A DNA stretch of 64,000 bases from Lunularia cruciata (Eukaryota; Streptophyta; Marchantiopsida; Lunulariales; Lunulariaceae): NCBI GenBank assembly GCA_948567375.1, contig OX419758.1, positions 21,395,001-21,459,000 on the forward strand. The letters are read 5' to 3'. The translations under genes were made by a program, and so were the position numbers. Positions 24,301 to 36,592 of the stretch are shown piece by piece (position 1 is the first letter of the stretch; each line of letters starts with the position of its first letter). Below the pieces are notes generated by a model. The model searched no databases. It had not been told where the DNA came from and saw only the letters and a list, made by a program, of their open reading frames with translations.

Positions 24301-27300
24301 TAGTGATGCTAGAAATGTTAACTACGCTATGTTATTACATGAGACTCTTCAAACTAGCAATTTGACTCAAGAGAGGTAAATTTGCTAAAATCTATCCCTA
24401 GGTCACATTCATGAAACTTATATCACATTTATGAAACCTATGATCTACTCACACCAAAGGAAGAGGATGAGAAGTGGGGCTAACAAATAGCAGTCTGAAC
24501 TAATCAAACCACACCACTCCCCTCCAAAGTGGTCCTAGATCACTCTTAGTAAGGAGAAACCTAATGAGGTGCATATTAGTGTTGTGTTGTGGTTTGCCTA
24601 GTGTCAAAAATAATAATAGAATATACATCATCTTCTATAGTATATGATGTGAGTGATCTTATGGGCATATCAATAGTCATGTGAGCAATCTTTGAACATT
24701 CAAGAGATTTCTCATATGAATTACAATCTTTTCTTCATCCAGAGCTCTTATGGATATAAGTGGTTGAGGCTTGGCAAAAAACAAGTGTTTTAGTTTTGCA
24801 ACTTTCAAGTGGAGTAAAGCGCAAAAGCTAGAGTATTCAAGAGTGGTAGTAGAGCATGAAAGCTAGAGCATCTAAGAGTGAGTTCAATCAAGAGACATTC
24901 TACACTCCTTATCTACCTCTTCTAGAACCTCTTTTCATAATGATTTAGATTATGCATTGTGATCACATTTGGGTCTAAATGGTAGCTCATTGTTGTTCTT
25001 GCATTCATAATCTCAAGGATGAAGAAACTAGATCTTATTATTCCCACTATGCTTACTTAAAATAGATTTGGGATTTAACAATTTACATCCTTTTCTAGAA
25101 GGACAAGGCCAAAAATCTTACTCAAGGCCTTTGGAGTGGAGTTGGAGGTCCATGTGTCAAAAGGAAGAATTTGCAAGTGTCCAAAGTACAAAAATTGGTT
25201 CCCACCATATTAGGTCTAGTGTTTTAGCCTTCTAGGGGATTTCAAGAGGTGTATTTGAGGAGTGAAGACCATGATTTTAGAATTGGTTTACTTGAGTGTA
25301 TTTCAAACTTGATATGACCTAATTGAAGTTGGAGGACTTGAAACCAAGGTGTTTAGATGGAGGTTATAAACAAGTATGGGACTTTGACCACATCTCAAGC
25401 TATGTTTTTAATTAGCATGCCAAATATGATAGCAATATTTGTGGTATAATCTTGTATCTTTGTGTGAAATTTGGTTTGAAATACTCAAATAGAGAGATCA
25501 AGGTCTTGGGTCAAGTATACTTAAGTCTATTGGCTCAATACTAGCCCAATTTGGGATTTGATCCATATTTAGGAAGTGGATTAGAAATTTGAAACCTAAG
25601 TTCACAAAGATTTAAAGAAGTGCATAAACTAAATTAATTATAGTTGCCTTATGGTTTACACGTAGTGAGATTTGATGCATCAAACTTTAATAGATTGCCC
25701 CATCGCCAACCAACATTTGAAAATTTCCCATTTGAGGTCATACTTGAGAGAGTGTGAAATTTTTAGAGTGTCCCTAATAACCCTAAGCCTAGCAAAATTT
25801 TACCAAGAACCAAGAGTTGCACCTTGATTATGGTTTCAAATTAGAGTTCTTGAGCCATAAAATTAGACTTAGTTCAATACATTATAAAGTGAGTTGTATG
25901 GGTTGAATTGAAATGAGTTATATCTCATTGGAAATATTATCTCTCATTCTATCTTGTGAGTCCTAGAATACTAGATTTGGTGCTATTATGAAAATTTTCT
26001 ATTAGACCAAGCTTTGAGGTCATATCCCTACCAAAATGCCATCATAAGCCTTGGAATTACTCTAATTTGAGTGCAAATTGAAGCAACTCTTGGATAATAC
26101 AAGGATGTTTTGAGGCACTTATATACCAAATCATGGAGATTTTGGTTAATATGCATGTATTTGATTTTATACATTCTTTTCATGCATGATTATAAACCAA
26201 ATTGGTTCATTGATGTGTTTGCATTGCACTTAGGTTTCCTTTCTTTATGTGTGTTGTGTATTTTTCCTTGGTGATGTTAGAAGTGATGACTAGAAAACCA
26301 AGAGTGCATGTTTGTGATGATAACTTAGGTTGCTCTTTCCCCAACCAATAGAAGAAAGTTTGGAAATGGATGTAGAGGTTCTTGACGGTTGGGATTACAA
26401 GTTGGTACAACTACCTATGATAGATCAAACTACAACCTCTTGCCTAAGACTCCATAATTAGACACCTGGTGTGTTCCCAAGGAGAACAAGGCAAAATAGG
26501 ACATCATACCAATTTTGAACCTCAACCAAATGTGAACTATACTCTCTCTCATGGATTTGCATTAAGTTTTATCTACAATAAATTGATTAGAAGATGGAAG
26601 AGATGAGGAGGAGAAACTCAATAGTATTGTTAATGCCTCTTACTCTACACAATATTTTGATGAATTTCATAGACCCAAGCCCATTCAAATTTTTTATGAT
26701 TTCTAGTTTATCATAGCAAGTAGACAATTATGATCATGAGGATGTTGAGTGTGCTATGCATGAACTTGAGGAACTAGCATAGTATTAAGGACTTTGGAAT
26801 TTTGGAAATTTTATTTCTTTTTCCCTACTTTGCATAGTTAAGGAGGGAGATTTCAATGTTTTTGAGAAGAATTCCAATATTTGGGAGTTCCTTTGAGTTT
26901 ATCTTTGTATGTGGAAAGAAGTGCAAAGTCCAAAGAGTAAAGTATTAGAACACCAAAGAGCGGTTGGTTAATGAGTACAAACAGTACTTGACCAAATATT
27001 GGGCCAAAGACCATATGTAAATTCAAATTCTACCACTAGCTACATAAATAATCCCCACCTAAAAATCATTTGCACCTAAAAAAGTGTTTTCATGCAAGAA
27101 TGTTGATTGAAGATCATTGGCACAAAGATCACGAGTTATAAATTTACAATTTGAAATTTCACCTTAAGATTGGTTAATCTTATTGAGAGTAATTTAGACA
27201 AGAAAGCACACAACAAAGTTAACATAATCAATTTCAATTTGTTGGGTGGTGAGTCATGAGTGAAATGAGCAATATGGCCAAGAATGGAGGATAGTTCAAT

Positions 27301-27402
27301 AGAGAAGGAGTGTTGGTTCTTTGTTATCCTATGATGGACAAGTGGGACATGGAAGTGAGGAAGATTTAACTTATTGGGAATGAAAATTTGCCCTTGTCAT
27401 AC
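21325..27402. other. Long AT-rich stretch without recognised features
   Basis: Six kilobases of AT-rich sequence with stops in every frame. The texture resembles the decayed retrotransposons to the right, but I could not assign any part to a family. A small tandem repeat of CTGATTGGATAAGCAAATCAC-like units (about 22 bases, three copies) sits at 24210-24275. Confidence 0.4.
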
Positions 27403-28109
27403 CTTTGTCATGCAAATATTCATCACTACACAACTTACATTTTTATCAACATAATACCCTATAGAAGCATAACTCATATAAGAAGTCATATACAAAATCC
27501 AAAGTACCACAATTGCTTCCTTAGCTCATAGTTAGGTCCTTCTAACTCCAAATAGCCATCTAATCCAAGTATATGATACGCTCTATGGTGGGCAAAGATC
27601 AAAAGGTTGGGTGCTATCAAGCTCCATTGCTAGTCTCTTATCTACAATCTATACCACATAAGGAGTGAAATGGCTAAGATATCAAGTACATTGAGGACAT
27701 AGCCAAGCCGTGAGGAACCACCATGAGAGGAGGAGTCAAGCATACCATATGTCATCCTCTTGAACAATTATTACACAACAACATAATAATAGCTCTACTA
27801 GTAGAGCCTCATAACATACACCACAAGCTTGCACAAACAATCACCAAGCTTGAGCCTATCATGGCATTAATCTTTGAGAGGAGGTATGGTGCAAAATTGT
27901 CCCCATAATCCTTCCAAACAACACCATTTCATCCTTCCAACATGAGTACTCTAGCAAGCAAAACCTCATGCACTCTCAAATTAGTGCAATATGTAGTCAC
28001 ATCAAGAGTCATGGGTGTAGTTTGTTGTAGATATACATAAATATCTAGATGCAACCAACATATCAAGGTCTATAACATCCTCCTTAATAGTAGTATAATG
28101 GAAGTTATA
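27403..28109 (-). mobile_element. Fragment of family-C gypsy element with PHD finger
   Basis: This piece aligns along its length with 41623-42330 of the family-C element. On the minus strand it ends an integrase-region protein with the same PHD-type zinc finger at about 27825-27727: CMLxGSTSRA, then CNNC, H, C, then LTPPLMVVP. One finger Cys codon and the Trp before the His are now TGA. The left edge (TGTCATGCA) matches the outer edge of the family-C element at 41080 (TGTCTTGCA). The right edge is cut by insertion of chromovirus B0. Confidence 0.7.
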
Positions 28110-28587
28110 TGTAAAAGACCAAGGAGAGAAATAGATGAATGGAAGATTGGAGTGAAAGATCACATTTGGACTCTTGAATGAAGGAAACCAAAATGCCTAG
28201 TATGAGCTTAAGCTTTGGTATTTATAGAGAAGCATACAAAGCTCTTGAGAAGCTTCCTAAAAGTTGCTTTCATAGAGTGCAAGCCAAGCTTCTCAAGAAG
28301 CTTCTTTCTAGAAGCCACCTACTTGGTGTGTAAGCTAAGCTAGTTAGAAAGCTTCTCAAGAAGATTCTCTCTAGAAACCACTTACTTGGCATGCAAACTA
28401 GCTAACCAAGAAGCTTCCCAAAAAGCTTTCTCTTAGAAGTCAACACTTGACATGCATATTATCCTACTTGGAAGGTACCAAGTAGCTTCATAGATATTTA
28501 TAAAATATTTGTATAATTCTTGGCTAATGTGGCCTATTTGCTATTTTTTAGTCTGACTAACTTGTCGATAAATTCTATTTGGTTACA
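28110..28587 (-). mobile_element. 3' LTR of chromovirus B0
   Basis: A 478-bp LTR on the minus strand, TGTAACCAA to CTTTTACA, related to the LTRs of B1 (29550-29974). It is full of AGAAGCTTCT-type palindromes separated by 20-40 bases, and has a TATA-like TATTTATAGAG where B1 has TATAAATATAGG. Confidence 0.8.
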
Positions 28588-29549
28588 TATTCTCCCACTA
28601 CTAGTTGGTGATCTCTTCATCACCATGGGAGCTTCAAACTCTTGGGTGACCATTTGTGTATTCTGGAGATAAGAAAGAGGCTCCCAAGTGGTATTATGAA
28701 GAGGATACCCTTTCTAAAGGACTTCGTACTCCATACTCCATATGTTATTGGTGGCCATGTTGAATGTGGCAACGTGTAAGGATATGATCAACTTCATACT
28801 ACACATGATTGTTGATAGGGATGGGAGGAGAAGGGGATTGGACATAGGAGGAAAGGAAGATGGACTAGAAACAAAGGGTTTCAACTTGGAAATATGAAAG
28901 ACAAAGTGGATTTTCATATGACAAGGTAAGGAAAGTTGATAAGCAATAGGAGAAATGATTTGAGTGACATCAAATGGACCTATCCAATTAGGAGCAAGTT
29001 TACAAACTTAGGTATCAATTGGAAGGAGTGGGTTACTAGAAGAAAGCATGATCTTATTGCCAAGTTGAAAGGTAAGATCACAATGATGTTGCTCTACATA
29101 TTGTTTTGATGATTTTTAGCAATAAGGAGATGAGACTTGGTTTGTTATAGAGATTAGGATTTGTAGTCAAAAAGGTGGAAATATGAAGGAAATGAGATGG
29201 AGGAGGAGCAAGGAGGTTACCATGAGCAATTGCAAACTCCAGACATTCATCCCAATTGGTGAAAGTTGACAAATAAATGAAGCATATCCTCCAAGGTGCA
29301 ATTTACACATTTGGTTTGTCCATCAATTTGAGGATGATAGGCCATGGACAAAGCAAGCTTGGAGCCAAGTAGTAAGAGAAGTGCTTACTAAAATTTGCTA
29401 GTGAATCTAAGATCACATTTGAGATGAGTATGTGAGGTATCCTATGATGCTTGAAGACATTGTCAAAGTATGTCTGGGCTAATATTGGAGCATCTTTCAA
29501 AGTTTGATGCCAAATAGATTTGCTTACTAAGCTTATCAACAAAGCCATG
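28588..29549 (-). pseudogene. Chromovirus B0, 3' part of pol: integrase and chromodomain
   Basis: On the minus strand this encodes the end of integrase (MAYHPQxDGQTK-like, then TLEDML near 29300) and a broken chromodomain (YEVDHIL, then KGYP and TWEPL at about 28800-28640). Both are in several frames and contain stops. The right edge at 29549 is the insertion point of B1. The integrase continues without loss at 36593, beyond B1 and its 5-bp target duplication CCATG. Confidence 0.8.
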
Positions 29550-29974
29550 TGTAACAATATGGAGTTTAGCAATGAAGTTAGTAGGGCTAATGAAGTAGCA
29601 AATAAGACAAATTAGCCTAGAATATTCTAGAAGTATCTAGGAAGCTTCTTGTGAAGCGTCTTGACTAGCTTAGCTTGCACCTTAAGTAAATAGCTTCTAG
29701 AAAGAAGCTTCTATAACATTCCAACAAGCTTAGCTTGCACGCCAAGTAAGTGACTTCTAGAAAGAAGTTTCTTGAGAAGCTTCCTAATTAACTTGGCTTG
29801 CATTCAAAGAAAGTGGCTCAAGGAAGCTTCTTGAGAAGCTTCTCAACAGCCTTGTATGATCCTTATAAATATAGGAGCTGAAGCTCATGCTAAGCATTAG
29901 AGCTTTCCCTCATTCAAGTATCCCAATGTGAGCTTCCATTCTTCTATTTCTCTCCTTGGTCTTGGTCTTTTACA
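29550..29974 (+). repeat. 5' LTR of B1
   Basis: A 425-bp LTR, TGTAACAAT to CTTTTACA, with TATAAATATAGG near 29864 as the likely promoter and repeated AGAAGCTTC palindromes. It is about 70 bp longer than its partner at 36233-36587, which lacks one palindromic module. Confidence 0.9.
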
Positions 29975-29975
29975 T

Positions 29976-29987
29976 TGGTATCAGAGC
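29976..29987 (+). promoter_or_regulatory. Primer-binding site (initiator-Met tRNA) of B1
   Basis: TGGTATCAGAGC lies two bases after the 5' LTR. It is complementary to the 3' end of plant initiator-Met tRNA, the usual primer of plant LTR elements. Confidence 0.9.
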
Positions 29988-30018
29988 AAGAATAGGATGG
30001 ATGGAATTTATGGACCAC

Positions 30019-30751
30019 TGTAATACCAAGAGCTAGCCATATGATCTAGATGTAAAATTTGGTTTGGTAACATCTAGACTGAAGTTATATATGATGGTCA
30101 AAATAGATAAGATAGAAGTATCACCAAAAGAGTACTTCTTCTAATAGGGCAAAAACCAAAATAGACTTGAGAACCTTAGAACCAATAGCTAGACATATGA
30201 TTTAAAGGTGAGAATTGGTTTGGTAACATCTGGAAGGATGTTACACATGATGGACTAAATAGATTGGAAAGAGGTGTCACCAAAAGGGGACTTCTACTAA
30301 TAGAGTAGGAATCAAAATATGCCTGAAATCTTTGAAGGCAATTTTGGAGGCCTAAACGGATGAATTAGGCCTAAAAAATGTGTAGATTCCTCCCAACAAA
30401 GGAAAAGTTGGCCTTCCCTCCCCCCAACTTTGTCTCGTCGAGAGCTTTCCAACGGTATCTTATGTGATTTTGGAATTCCTACAGGAAGATTCCCTAAAAG
30501 ATTCCCTCCGGTCAAAGCTTGTTTGACCAACCAGATAGGACCTAGTCTAGACATGTCACCCATCCAAGTAAGTAATCCAAGGGTGGAGCTTGCTGACATG
30601 TCACCTATCTGTGTCCCTAATCCTATGGTGTAGCTTCCTTGGAGGAGATCCTCTTTGTCTATATAATAAAGAGAAGGTGCTCCCTTGGGGCATTGATGGT
30701 TTGAGTGTGCAAATTGTGTTTTCTCTCTTCTCTTGTCCTCGGAGTATTACA
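30019..30751 (+). mobile_element. Solo LTR of family A (long form) inside B1, first
   Basis: A 733-bp LTR, TGTAATACC to GTATTACA, flanked by the perfect duplication ACCAC (30014-30018 and 30752-30756). The first 155 bases or so are repeated in tandem within the LTR. The matching part of B0 at about 40912 lacks the insertion and shows the empty site. Confidence 0.92.
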
Positions 30752-30797
30752 ACCACCAAATCCACTTCCGCCAAACCATTGGGATTTTCATGTATAG

Positions 30798-31532
30798 TGT
30801 AATACCAAGAGCTAGCCATATGATCTAGATGTGAAATTTGGTTTGGTAACATCTAGAATGATGTTATACATGATGGTCAAAATAGATAAGATAGAAGTAT
30901 CACCAAAAGAGTACTTCTACAAATAGGGTAGAAACCAAAATAGACTTGAGAACCTTAGAACCAATAGCTAGACATATGATTTAAAGGTGAGAATTGGTTT
31001 GGTAACATCTAGAAGTATGTTACACATGATGGACTAAACAGATCAAAAAGAGGTATCACCAAAAGGGGACTTCTACTAATAGAGTAGGAATTGAAATATA
31101 ACTAAAATCTTTGAAAGCAATTTTGGAGGCCTAAACGGATGAATTAGGCCTTGAAATGTGTAGATCCCCCCCCCCAACGGAATAAAGGTTGGCCTTCCCT
31201 CCTCCTTGCTTTGTCTCATCGAGAGCTTTCCAACGGTACCTCACGTGATTTTGGGATTCATACAGGAAGATTCCCTAAAAGATTCCCTTTGGTCAAAGCT
31301 TGTTTGACCAACCAGATAGGATCTAGACCAGACATGTCACCCATCCAAGTAAGTAATCCAAGGGTGGAGCTTGCTTACATGTCACCTATCTGTGTCCCTA
31401 ATCCTATGGTGGAGCTTCCTTGGAGGAGATCCTCTTTGGCTATATAATAAAGAGAAGGTGCTCCCTTGGGGCATCGATGGTTTGAGTGTGCAAACTGTGT
31501 TTTCTCTCTTCTCTTGTCCTTGGAGTATTATA
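30798..31532 (+). mobile_element. Solo LTR of family A (long form) inside B1, second
   Basis: A 735-bp LTR, TGTAATACC to ATTATA (the usual ATTACA end with one C-to-T change), flanked by the perfect duplication TATAG (30793-30797 and 31533-31537). It lies only 46 bases after the first solo LTR and in the same orientation, yet has its own target duplication. Confidence 0.92.
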
Positions 31533-31699
31533 TATAGATATTACCCAAGCATCATTTCACACAATTTATCACCCTATACTTTGGGTAGGATTTTCTACAT
31601 ACTATCACCTTGTCTGAGGAACCCTTGATACTTCCAATTGTAACTTCTGGAGAACGGTGGATGTGTTGCATCTATATGTTAATCAATTAGATAAATTAG

Positions 31700-32640
31700 G
31701 AGTAGTGGGATAGAGTAGTAGTTATGGCAGCAATACCGGACATTATCCTTGTGATGTAGCAACAAATCAAACACCTTACTTGATTGTTGGATGAACGAGA
31801 CCATCAACAACAAGAACATATAGAGAGAGCACCAGTTTGAGATGGAGAAGATCACATCCGATTTCCAAAACCCAAGGTGTTTGAAGGCAAGAATCTTTTA
31901 GGCACAATGGAGAATTTTGTGTTTGATTGCAAATGTTACTTTGAAGCCACCAATCTTCAAGATGAATGGAAATAGATTCTCTTGGCTTCTAGCCAATTGG
32001 ATAGTGTGGCAAAACTTTAGTGGCAATTCTGAGTGGAGCAAGCTGAAAGATAGATTGTTGCACCAATTTTGACATGGGTAAAATTCAAGGATGCAAATAC
32101 TTGGTCGATTTCAAACTATAAATGCTACATGAACCGCACAAGATAAATTGGCAGAGTTGAAGCAGATTGGCTCTATAAGGAACTACATCACACAATTCCA
32201 AAGTATCATCATGCAAATTCCAAATATACAAGAAGGTGAAGCTCTGGATCAATTTGTGTGGGGATTGAGTCATGAACCAAATTAGAGGTAACCATGTGGG
32301 AACCACAAAACATAGAAGAAGCCATGCAATTGGTTGAGTGCTTTGATTCCTTGGTTGCAACAACTTGGTCTTGACCTTGACCTACACAAAGCCTACCAAT
32401 AAACTATGCATGGGTGGAGGAACCGGCACCAAAGGAGATTGATGCTATCCAACGGAGACCACTTGGTACAACACATAGAGAAAGATTGCAACAAAATAGA
32501 GAGAGTTTTTATTGTCACCAAGTTGGACATCACATTGTTGAATGTCCACTTAGGAATGAGCGACCTCAACAAGTCACCCAGATGGAGTTTGTGGAATAAA
32601 ATGATTAGGGAAATGAGGAATCCCAATAGGAGATTTTGAG
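31700..32640 (+). pseudogene. gag of B1
   Basis: Broken capsid-type reading frame with FPKPKVFEGKN near 31860, then typical retrotransposon gag text. It ends with a zinc knuckle at 32504-32545 of the form CX2CX4HX4C, in which the first Cys is now Ser (SFYCHQVGHHIVEC). Several in-frame stops. In the family this protein coats the element's RNA. Confidence 0.8.
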
Positions 32641-32655
32641 CTGCCTATTGAGAGC

Positions 32656-33050
32656 TTGATTAGTTCCAATAGGATTGAAGGCTTGACCTATGCAAGTTTG
32701 CTTCATTTGCAAAATAAGATATCTAATCCGGGTTGTAGGATTTTGGTTGATTCTAGAATAAAAGAATTGCATGTCTTTGCAAGTAGCAAAAGAATTGTGT
32801 ATTCCTATCAAGCCAATGATTGGAAGTATATTGATGATGGTGGATAGTAGAAGGGTTTTGCATTCCGTACCTCACATCTTGTTACTTTTGAGATTGGGAA
32901 GGAGTATTTGGAGTGTATGAGGTTTGTAGTAGCACCTCTATACTATGATGACATTCTAGGACTACCTTGGCTTGAACATCATAAGGTTCAATTTGATTGG
33001 ACCCGACAACAAATCCAAGTACAACACCAAGGTAAGAATTTCTAATTAGA
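32656..33050 (+). pseudogene. Aspartic protease of B1
   Basis: Remnant protease with ILVDS at about 32746 (the catalytic DSG is now DSR) and the second block DDILGLPWLEHH with VQFDW at about 32950. Two stops interrupt it. A paralogous block in B0 reads on the minus strand at 39663-39463. Confidence 0.75.
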
Positions 33051-33458
33051 TTGTCTGGCACCTCAAAGTAAGACACCTAAGAATAATCAGTCCCAAGATG
33101 GGAAGTTTGTCAAGAAGGTAGCCATAGAGCATGCCTTGAAGAGAGAGGAGCCCCAAGATGAGAAGTTTACCAAGAAGGCAACCATGGAGTAAGCTTTGAA
33201 GAGAGATGAATCCCTAGATGGGAAGTTTGTTAGTGAAGCAGCCATAGAGCAAGCTTTGGAGGAAGATAGAGTCTATTTTTGCGGTGTAGATCAAGCCAAT
33301 TGCACAAGGACAATCTGAGGAGAGCTAAGAGTCTCATCAAGCAAGGGTTGATCAGATAGCTCAGGAGTTGTGGATGTGTTTCCGGATGATTTTCCAAAGA
33401 GATTACCCTACTATTGTGGTATGCCCTTCAAAATTAGTTATTATCAGGGAGTACTCTA

Positions 33459-34440
33459 GTGAGTAGACCAATCTATAGGCTCTCACCAAAGGAGTTGGAG
33501 GAGTTTCAAACAACAATTATGGAGTTGTTGGAGAAGGACTTCATACAACATAATACCTCTCCTTGGGAAGCATTGATAGTATTCATTCCAAAGAAGAATG
33601 GAAGACTTCATTTTTGTATTCATTATCATGGGCTCAATAAGCAAATAATGAAGAATGCATATCCCTTGCCTTGGATTGATGAATTTCTTGATCAATTGAG
33701 TGGAGCACAATACTTTTTCAAGCTGGATCTTCATAGTGGCTATTGGCAAATCCCCATTGATAGGGAAGATGTGAAAAAGATTGCCTTTCATACAAGGTAT
33801 GGGCATTTTGAGTGGAGAATTCTACCTTTTGGGCTCACTAATGCTCCAACAATCTTCATGGATCAGATGCATTGGGTGTTGGATGGACTATTGGATTGGT
33901 ACGTGATGGTGTTCTTGGATGATATCTTAATCTATAGCAAGTCAGAGGTAGAATGTGTGAATCACATGTGAGAAGTCTTTAGACAACTACAACAATGGAA
34001 ATTTTATTGCAAGAAGTCAAAGTGTACCTTTTGGCAAAAAGAAATTACCTTTTTGGGTCACAAGATCTCATAAGAGGGGATCAAGATGGAATAGGAGAAA
34101 ATCAAATCCATCACTGATTGGTCTACTCCAAAGGATGCTATAGAAGTATGGGCACTTAATGGATTGGCCAGTTTTTACCAATGGTTCATTCATTATTATG
34201 CTCATATGGCTGCACCATTGATTGACCTCTTGGGGAAGAACTTGAGCTTCCAATGGACCACCAAGCACAAAGAATTATTCCAAAAGTTGAAACATGTGGT
34301 GTCTTCAAGACCCACCCTTCAACCATATAATCCTCAACTACCTTGTGTGGTTGATTTTGATGCTTCTAACTTTGCAATTGGAGCCGTGTTGCAACAAGAA
34401 TTCCCAGATGGACTACATCCCATTGCCTTTGTGTCTTGCT
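33459..34440 (+). pseudogene. Reverse transcriptase and start of RNase H of B1
   Basis: An open stretch of 170 codons (33459-33971) covers the RT palm: [43 protein letters not shown] and the catalytic FLDD at 33912-33923, which is intact. Stops follow at 33969 and later. The RNase H part opens at 34164 with DFDASNFAIGAVLQQE near 34350. It is the best-kept RT in the stack, but it is not continuous with gag or integrase. Confidence 0.9.
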
Positions 34441-35850
34441 GACTAAATATGGCTGAGAGAAATTACTCTGCTCAAGACCAAGAACAACTTGCAATGGTAT
34501 ATGCCACCAAGGTATGAAGGCATTATCTCTTGATCACAAACCATTGTCGTAGACTTTACACTTGGAACACATGAAGAGTTGACATCATCAATAAGAGGAA
34601 CAACTCCAATTTTTTGACATCAAACTTGAGTACAAACTTGGGCGGTTCCATGTCATCCTTGATGCTCTATCACAACAACTTGATTTGAAGTCTCTTCCTC
34701 TCATCACAACAGTAATTACGACAGTGTCAATTGACTCCAAGTTCCAAAATGAGTTTTGGTCAACTCTACAACAAGATCCCTTCTTCCAAATGGTACATGG
34801 TTGTCTTAAAACATGTGATTAGGAGTACAACACCTTATTCTTCAAGGAAGGCCTTCTATTCCATACGGACCGGATCTATGTTCCAGCCAAAGGTGATCTT
34901 TGACTTGTACGCTTCAAGAAGCACATGATTTACCAATAGCTGGGCACATGGGTGTGGACAAGACCTTGGGTACCCTCCAACACCAATGGCGGTGGCCCAA
35001 CATGCCACAAGATGTTCAAGAGTTTGTTTGATTTTGTGAGAGCTACCAACATAACAAGGCTAGCAACCAAAAGTTGAGAGGACTCCTTCAACCACTCCTT
35101 ATTCCATCCACTCAATCCACCTGATGGGAACATGTGAGCTTGGATCTCATCACATCCTTGCCCTAGACAAAGCAAGGACACAAAACAATTGTGGTGTTTA
35201 TGGATAAGCTCAGTAAGCAAATCCACTTGGCACCAACCTTTGATACCGTGGATGCTCCAACCTTAGCGCAAATCTACTTTGAAAATGTCTTCAAGCATCA
35301 TGGGATGCCATGTGTACTCATCTCTGACCATGATCCTTGATTCACCGAGAAGTTTTGGCAAGCACTCTTCCAAATACTCGATACCAAGCCTGCTTTGTCC
35401 ATGGCCTATCATCCTCAAACTGATGTACAAACCAAATGTACAAATCATACATTGGAGGATATGTTGAGTGCTTTCATCAATGTCCACCATACCAATTGGG
35501 ATGAATGTCTTGTTGCAGAATTTGCCTACAATAATTCCAAACAGGCAAGCATCGGATTTTCTCCCTTCTTTCTCAAATTTGGCCAAGATTTGCTTGTTCC
35601 AGATTCTCTTCTTACTCTTCTTCCATCTCAGGTCTCTTATACTTCAACCTTCTTGACCACCCTATCCCAATCTCTCCAACAAGCCAAATCTCACCTCCTT
35701 GTTGCTCAGAATCATCAAAAACAATATGCGGACAACCATCATCATAATCTCATCTTTGAAGTCGGTGAAAAGTCATGCTATCCTCTAGTAACCTACCCCT
35801 CTCACTTGATACCCAAGTTTGTAAACTCGCCCATAATTGGATAGGACCCT
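34440..35850 (+). pseudogene. RNase H end and integrase of B1
   Basis: Integrase blocks in order: HMGVDKTLGTLQ and WPNM with a zinc-binding Cys/His region near 34945-35050, LDLITSLP and VVFMDKLSK near 35140-35215, then from 35395 MSMAYHPQTDVQTK, TLEDMLSAF, the NWDECL block, and GFSPFFLKFGQDLLVP. Stops fall between the blocks. The sequence at about 35190 is the counterpart of the point in B0 where B1 itself landed. Confidence 0.85.
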
Positions 35851-36028
35851 TTGAGGTCACCCAAATCATCTCTCTTGTTGCTTATTGACTTGCCTTACCT
35901 TGGCATATGTGCATCTACCCTGTCTTTCACATTTCTAAGTTGAAACCTTTGTACCTAACCCATCTTCTTTTTCCTCTTGTGTGCAACCTCCTCCTCCTCC
36001 TCCTATCCCTATCAATGATCATGAGGAG

Positions 36029-36190
36029 TATGAAGTTGATTGCATCCTTGCACATCACCACACTCAACAAGGATGCCAAAAACATATGGAGTACAAGTTC
36101 CTTTGGAAAGGGTATCCCCTTCATGATGCCACATGGGAACCTCTTCCTCACTTCCAAAATGCACAGATGGCCATCTAGGAGTTTGAAGCT
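36029..36190 (+). pseudogene. Chromodomain of B1
   Basis: YEVDCILAHH, then YKFLWKGYPLHDATWEPL and an in-frame TAG before EFEAS. This is the C-terminal chromodomain that marks chromoviruses; in the family it binds methylated histone tails and steers integration into heterochromatin. A proline run (about seven residues) precedes it. Confidence 0.85.
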
Positions 36191-36232
36191 TCAATAGCAA
36201 TGAGGATGTCACCAACTAGTGGTGGAGGAATA

Positions 36233-36587
36233 TGTAACAATATGGAGTTTAGCGACAAATTTAGTAAGGCTAACAAAGTAACAAATAAGATAAATTAGCC
36301 TAGAATATTCTAGAAGTATCTAGGAAGCTTCTTGGGAAGCTTCCCGGCTTGCTTAGCTTGCACCTTAGGTAAATAGCTTCTAGAAGGAAGCTTCTTAAAG
36401 GTTCCAACTAGCTTAGCTTGCATGCCAAGTAAGTGACTTCTAGAAGGAAGCTTCTCAAGAGCCTTGTATGATCCCTATAAATATAGGAGATGAAGCTCAT
36501 GCTAGGCATTCAAAGTTTTTCCTCATTCAAGTGTTCTAATGTGAGCTTCCATTCTCTTATTTCTCTCCTTGATCTTAGTCTTTTACA
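36233..36587 (+). repeat. 3' LTR of B1
   Basis: A 355-bp LTR, TGTAACAAT to CTTTTACA. It is preceded by the purine-rich GGTGGAGGAATA, the likely polypurine tract. Compared with the 5' LTR it lacks about 70 bp, one AGAAGCTTC module, and differs at many sites, so the insertion is old. Confidence 0.9.
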
Positions 36588-36592
36588 CCATG

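Larger units (their letters stand above)
29550..36587 (+). mobile_element. Chromovirus B1, full-length gypsy element, decayed
   Basis: A Ty3/gypsy element in the order LTR, primer site, gag, protease, reverse transcriptase, RNase H, integrase, chromodomain, LTR. It is flanked by the perfect 5-bp duplication CCATG (29545-29549 and 36588-36592). It carries two nested solo LTRs of family A. Without them it is about 5.56 kb, matching relative B0 at 5.48 kb. It sits inside the integrase of B0 in the opposite orientation. Stops and frameshifts break every protein, so it cannot move by itself. Confidence 0.9.

Noticed and set aside
30019-31532. A small element (TRIM) bounded by two LTRs
   Set aside because: The two LTRs have different target duplications, and the 46 bases between them match the B0 interior, so they are two separate solo LTRs.
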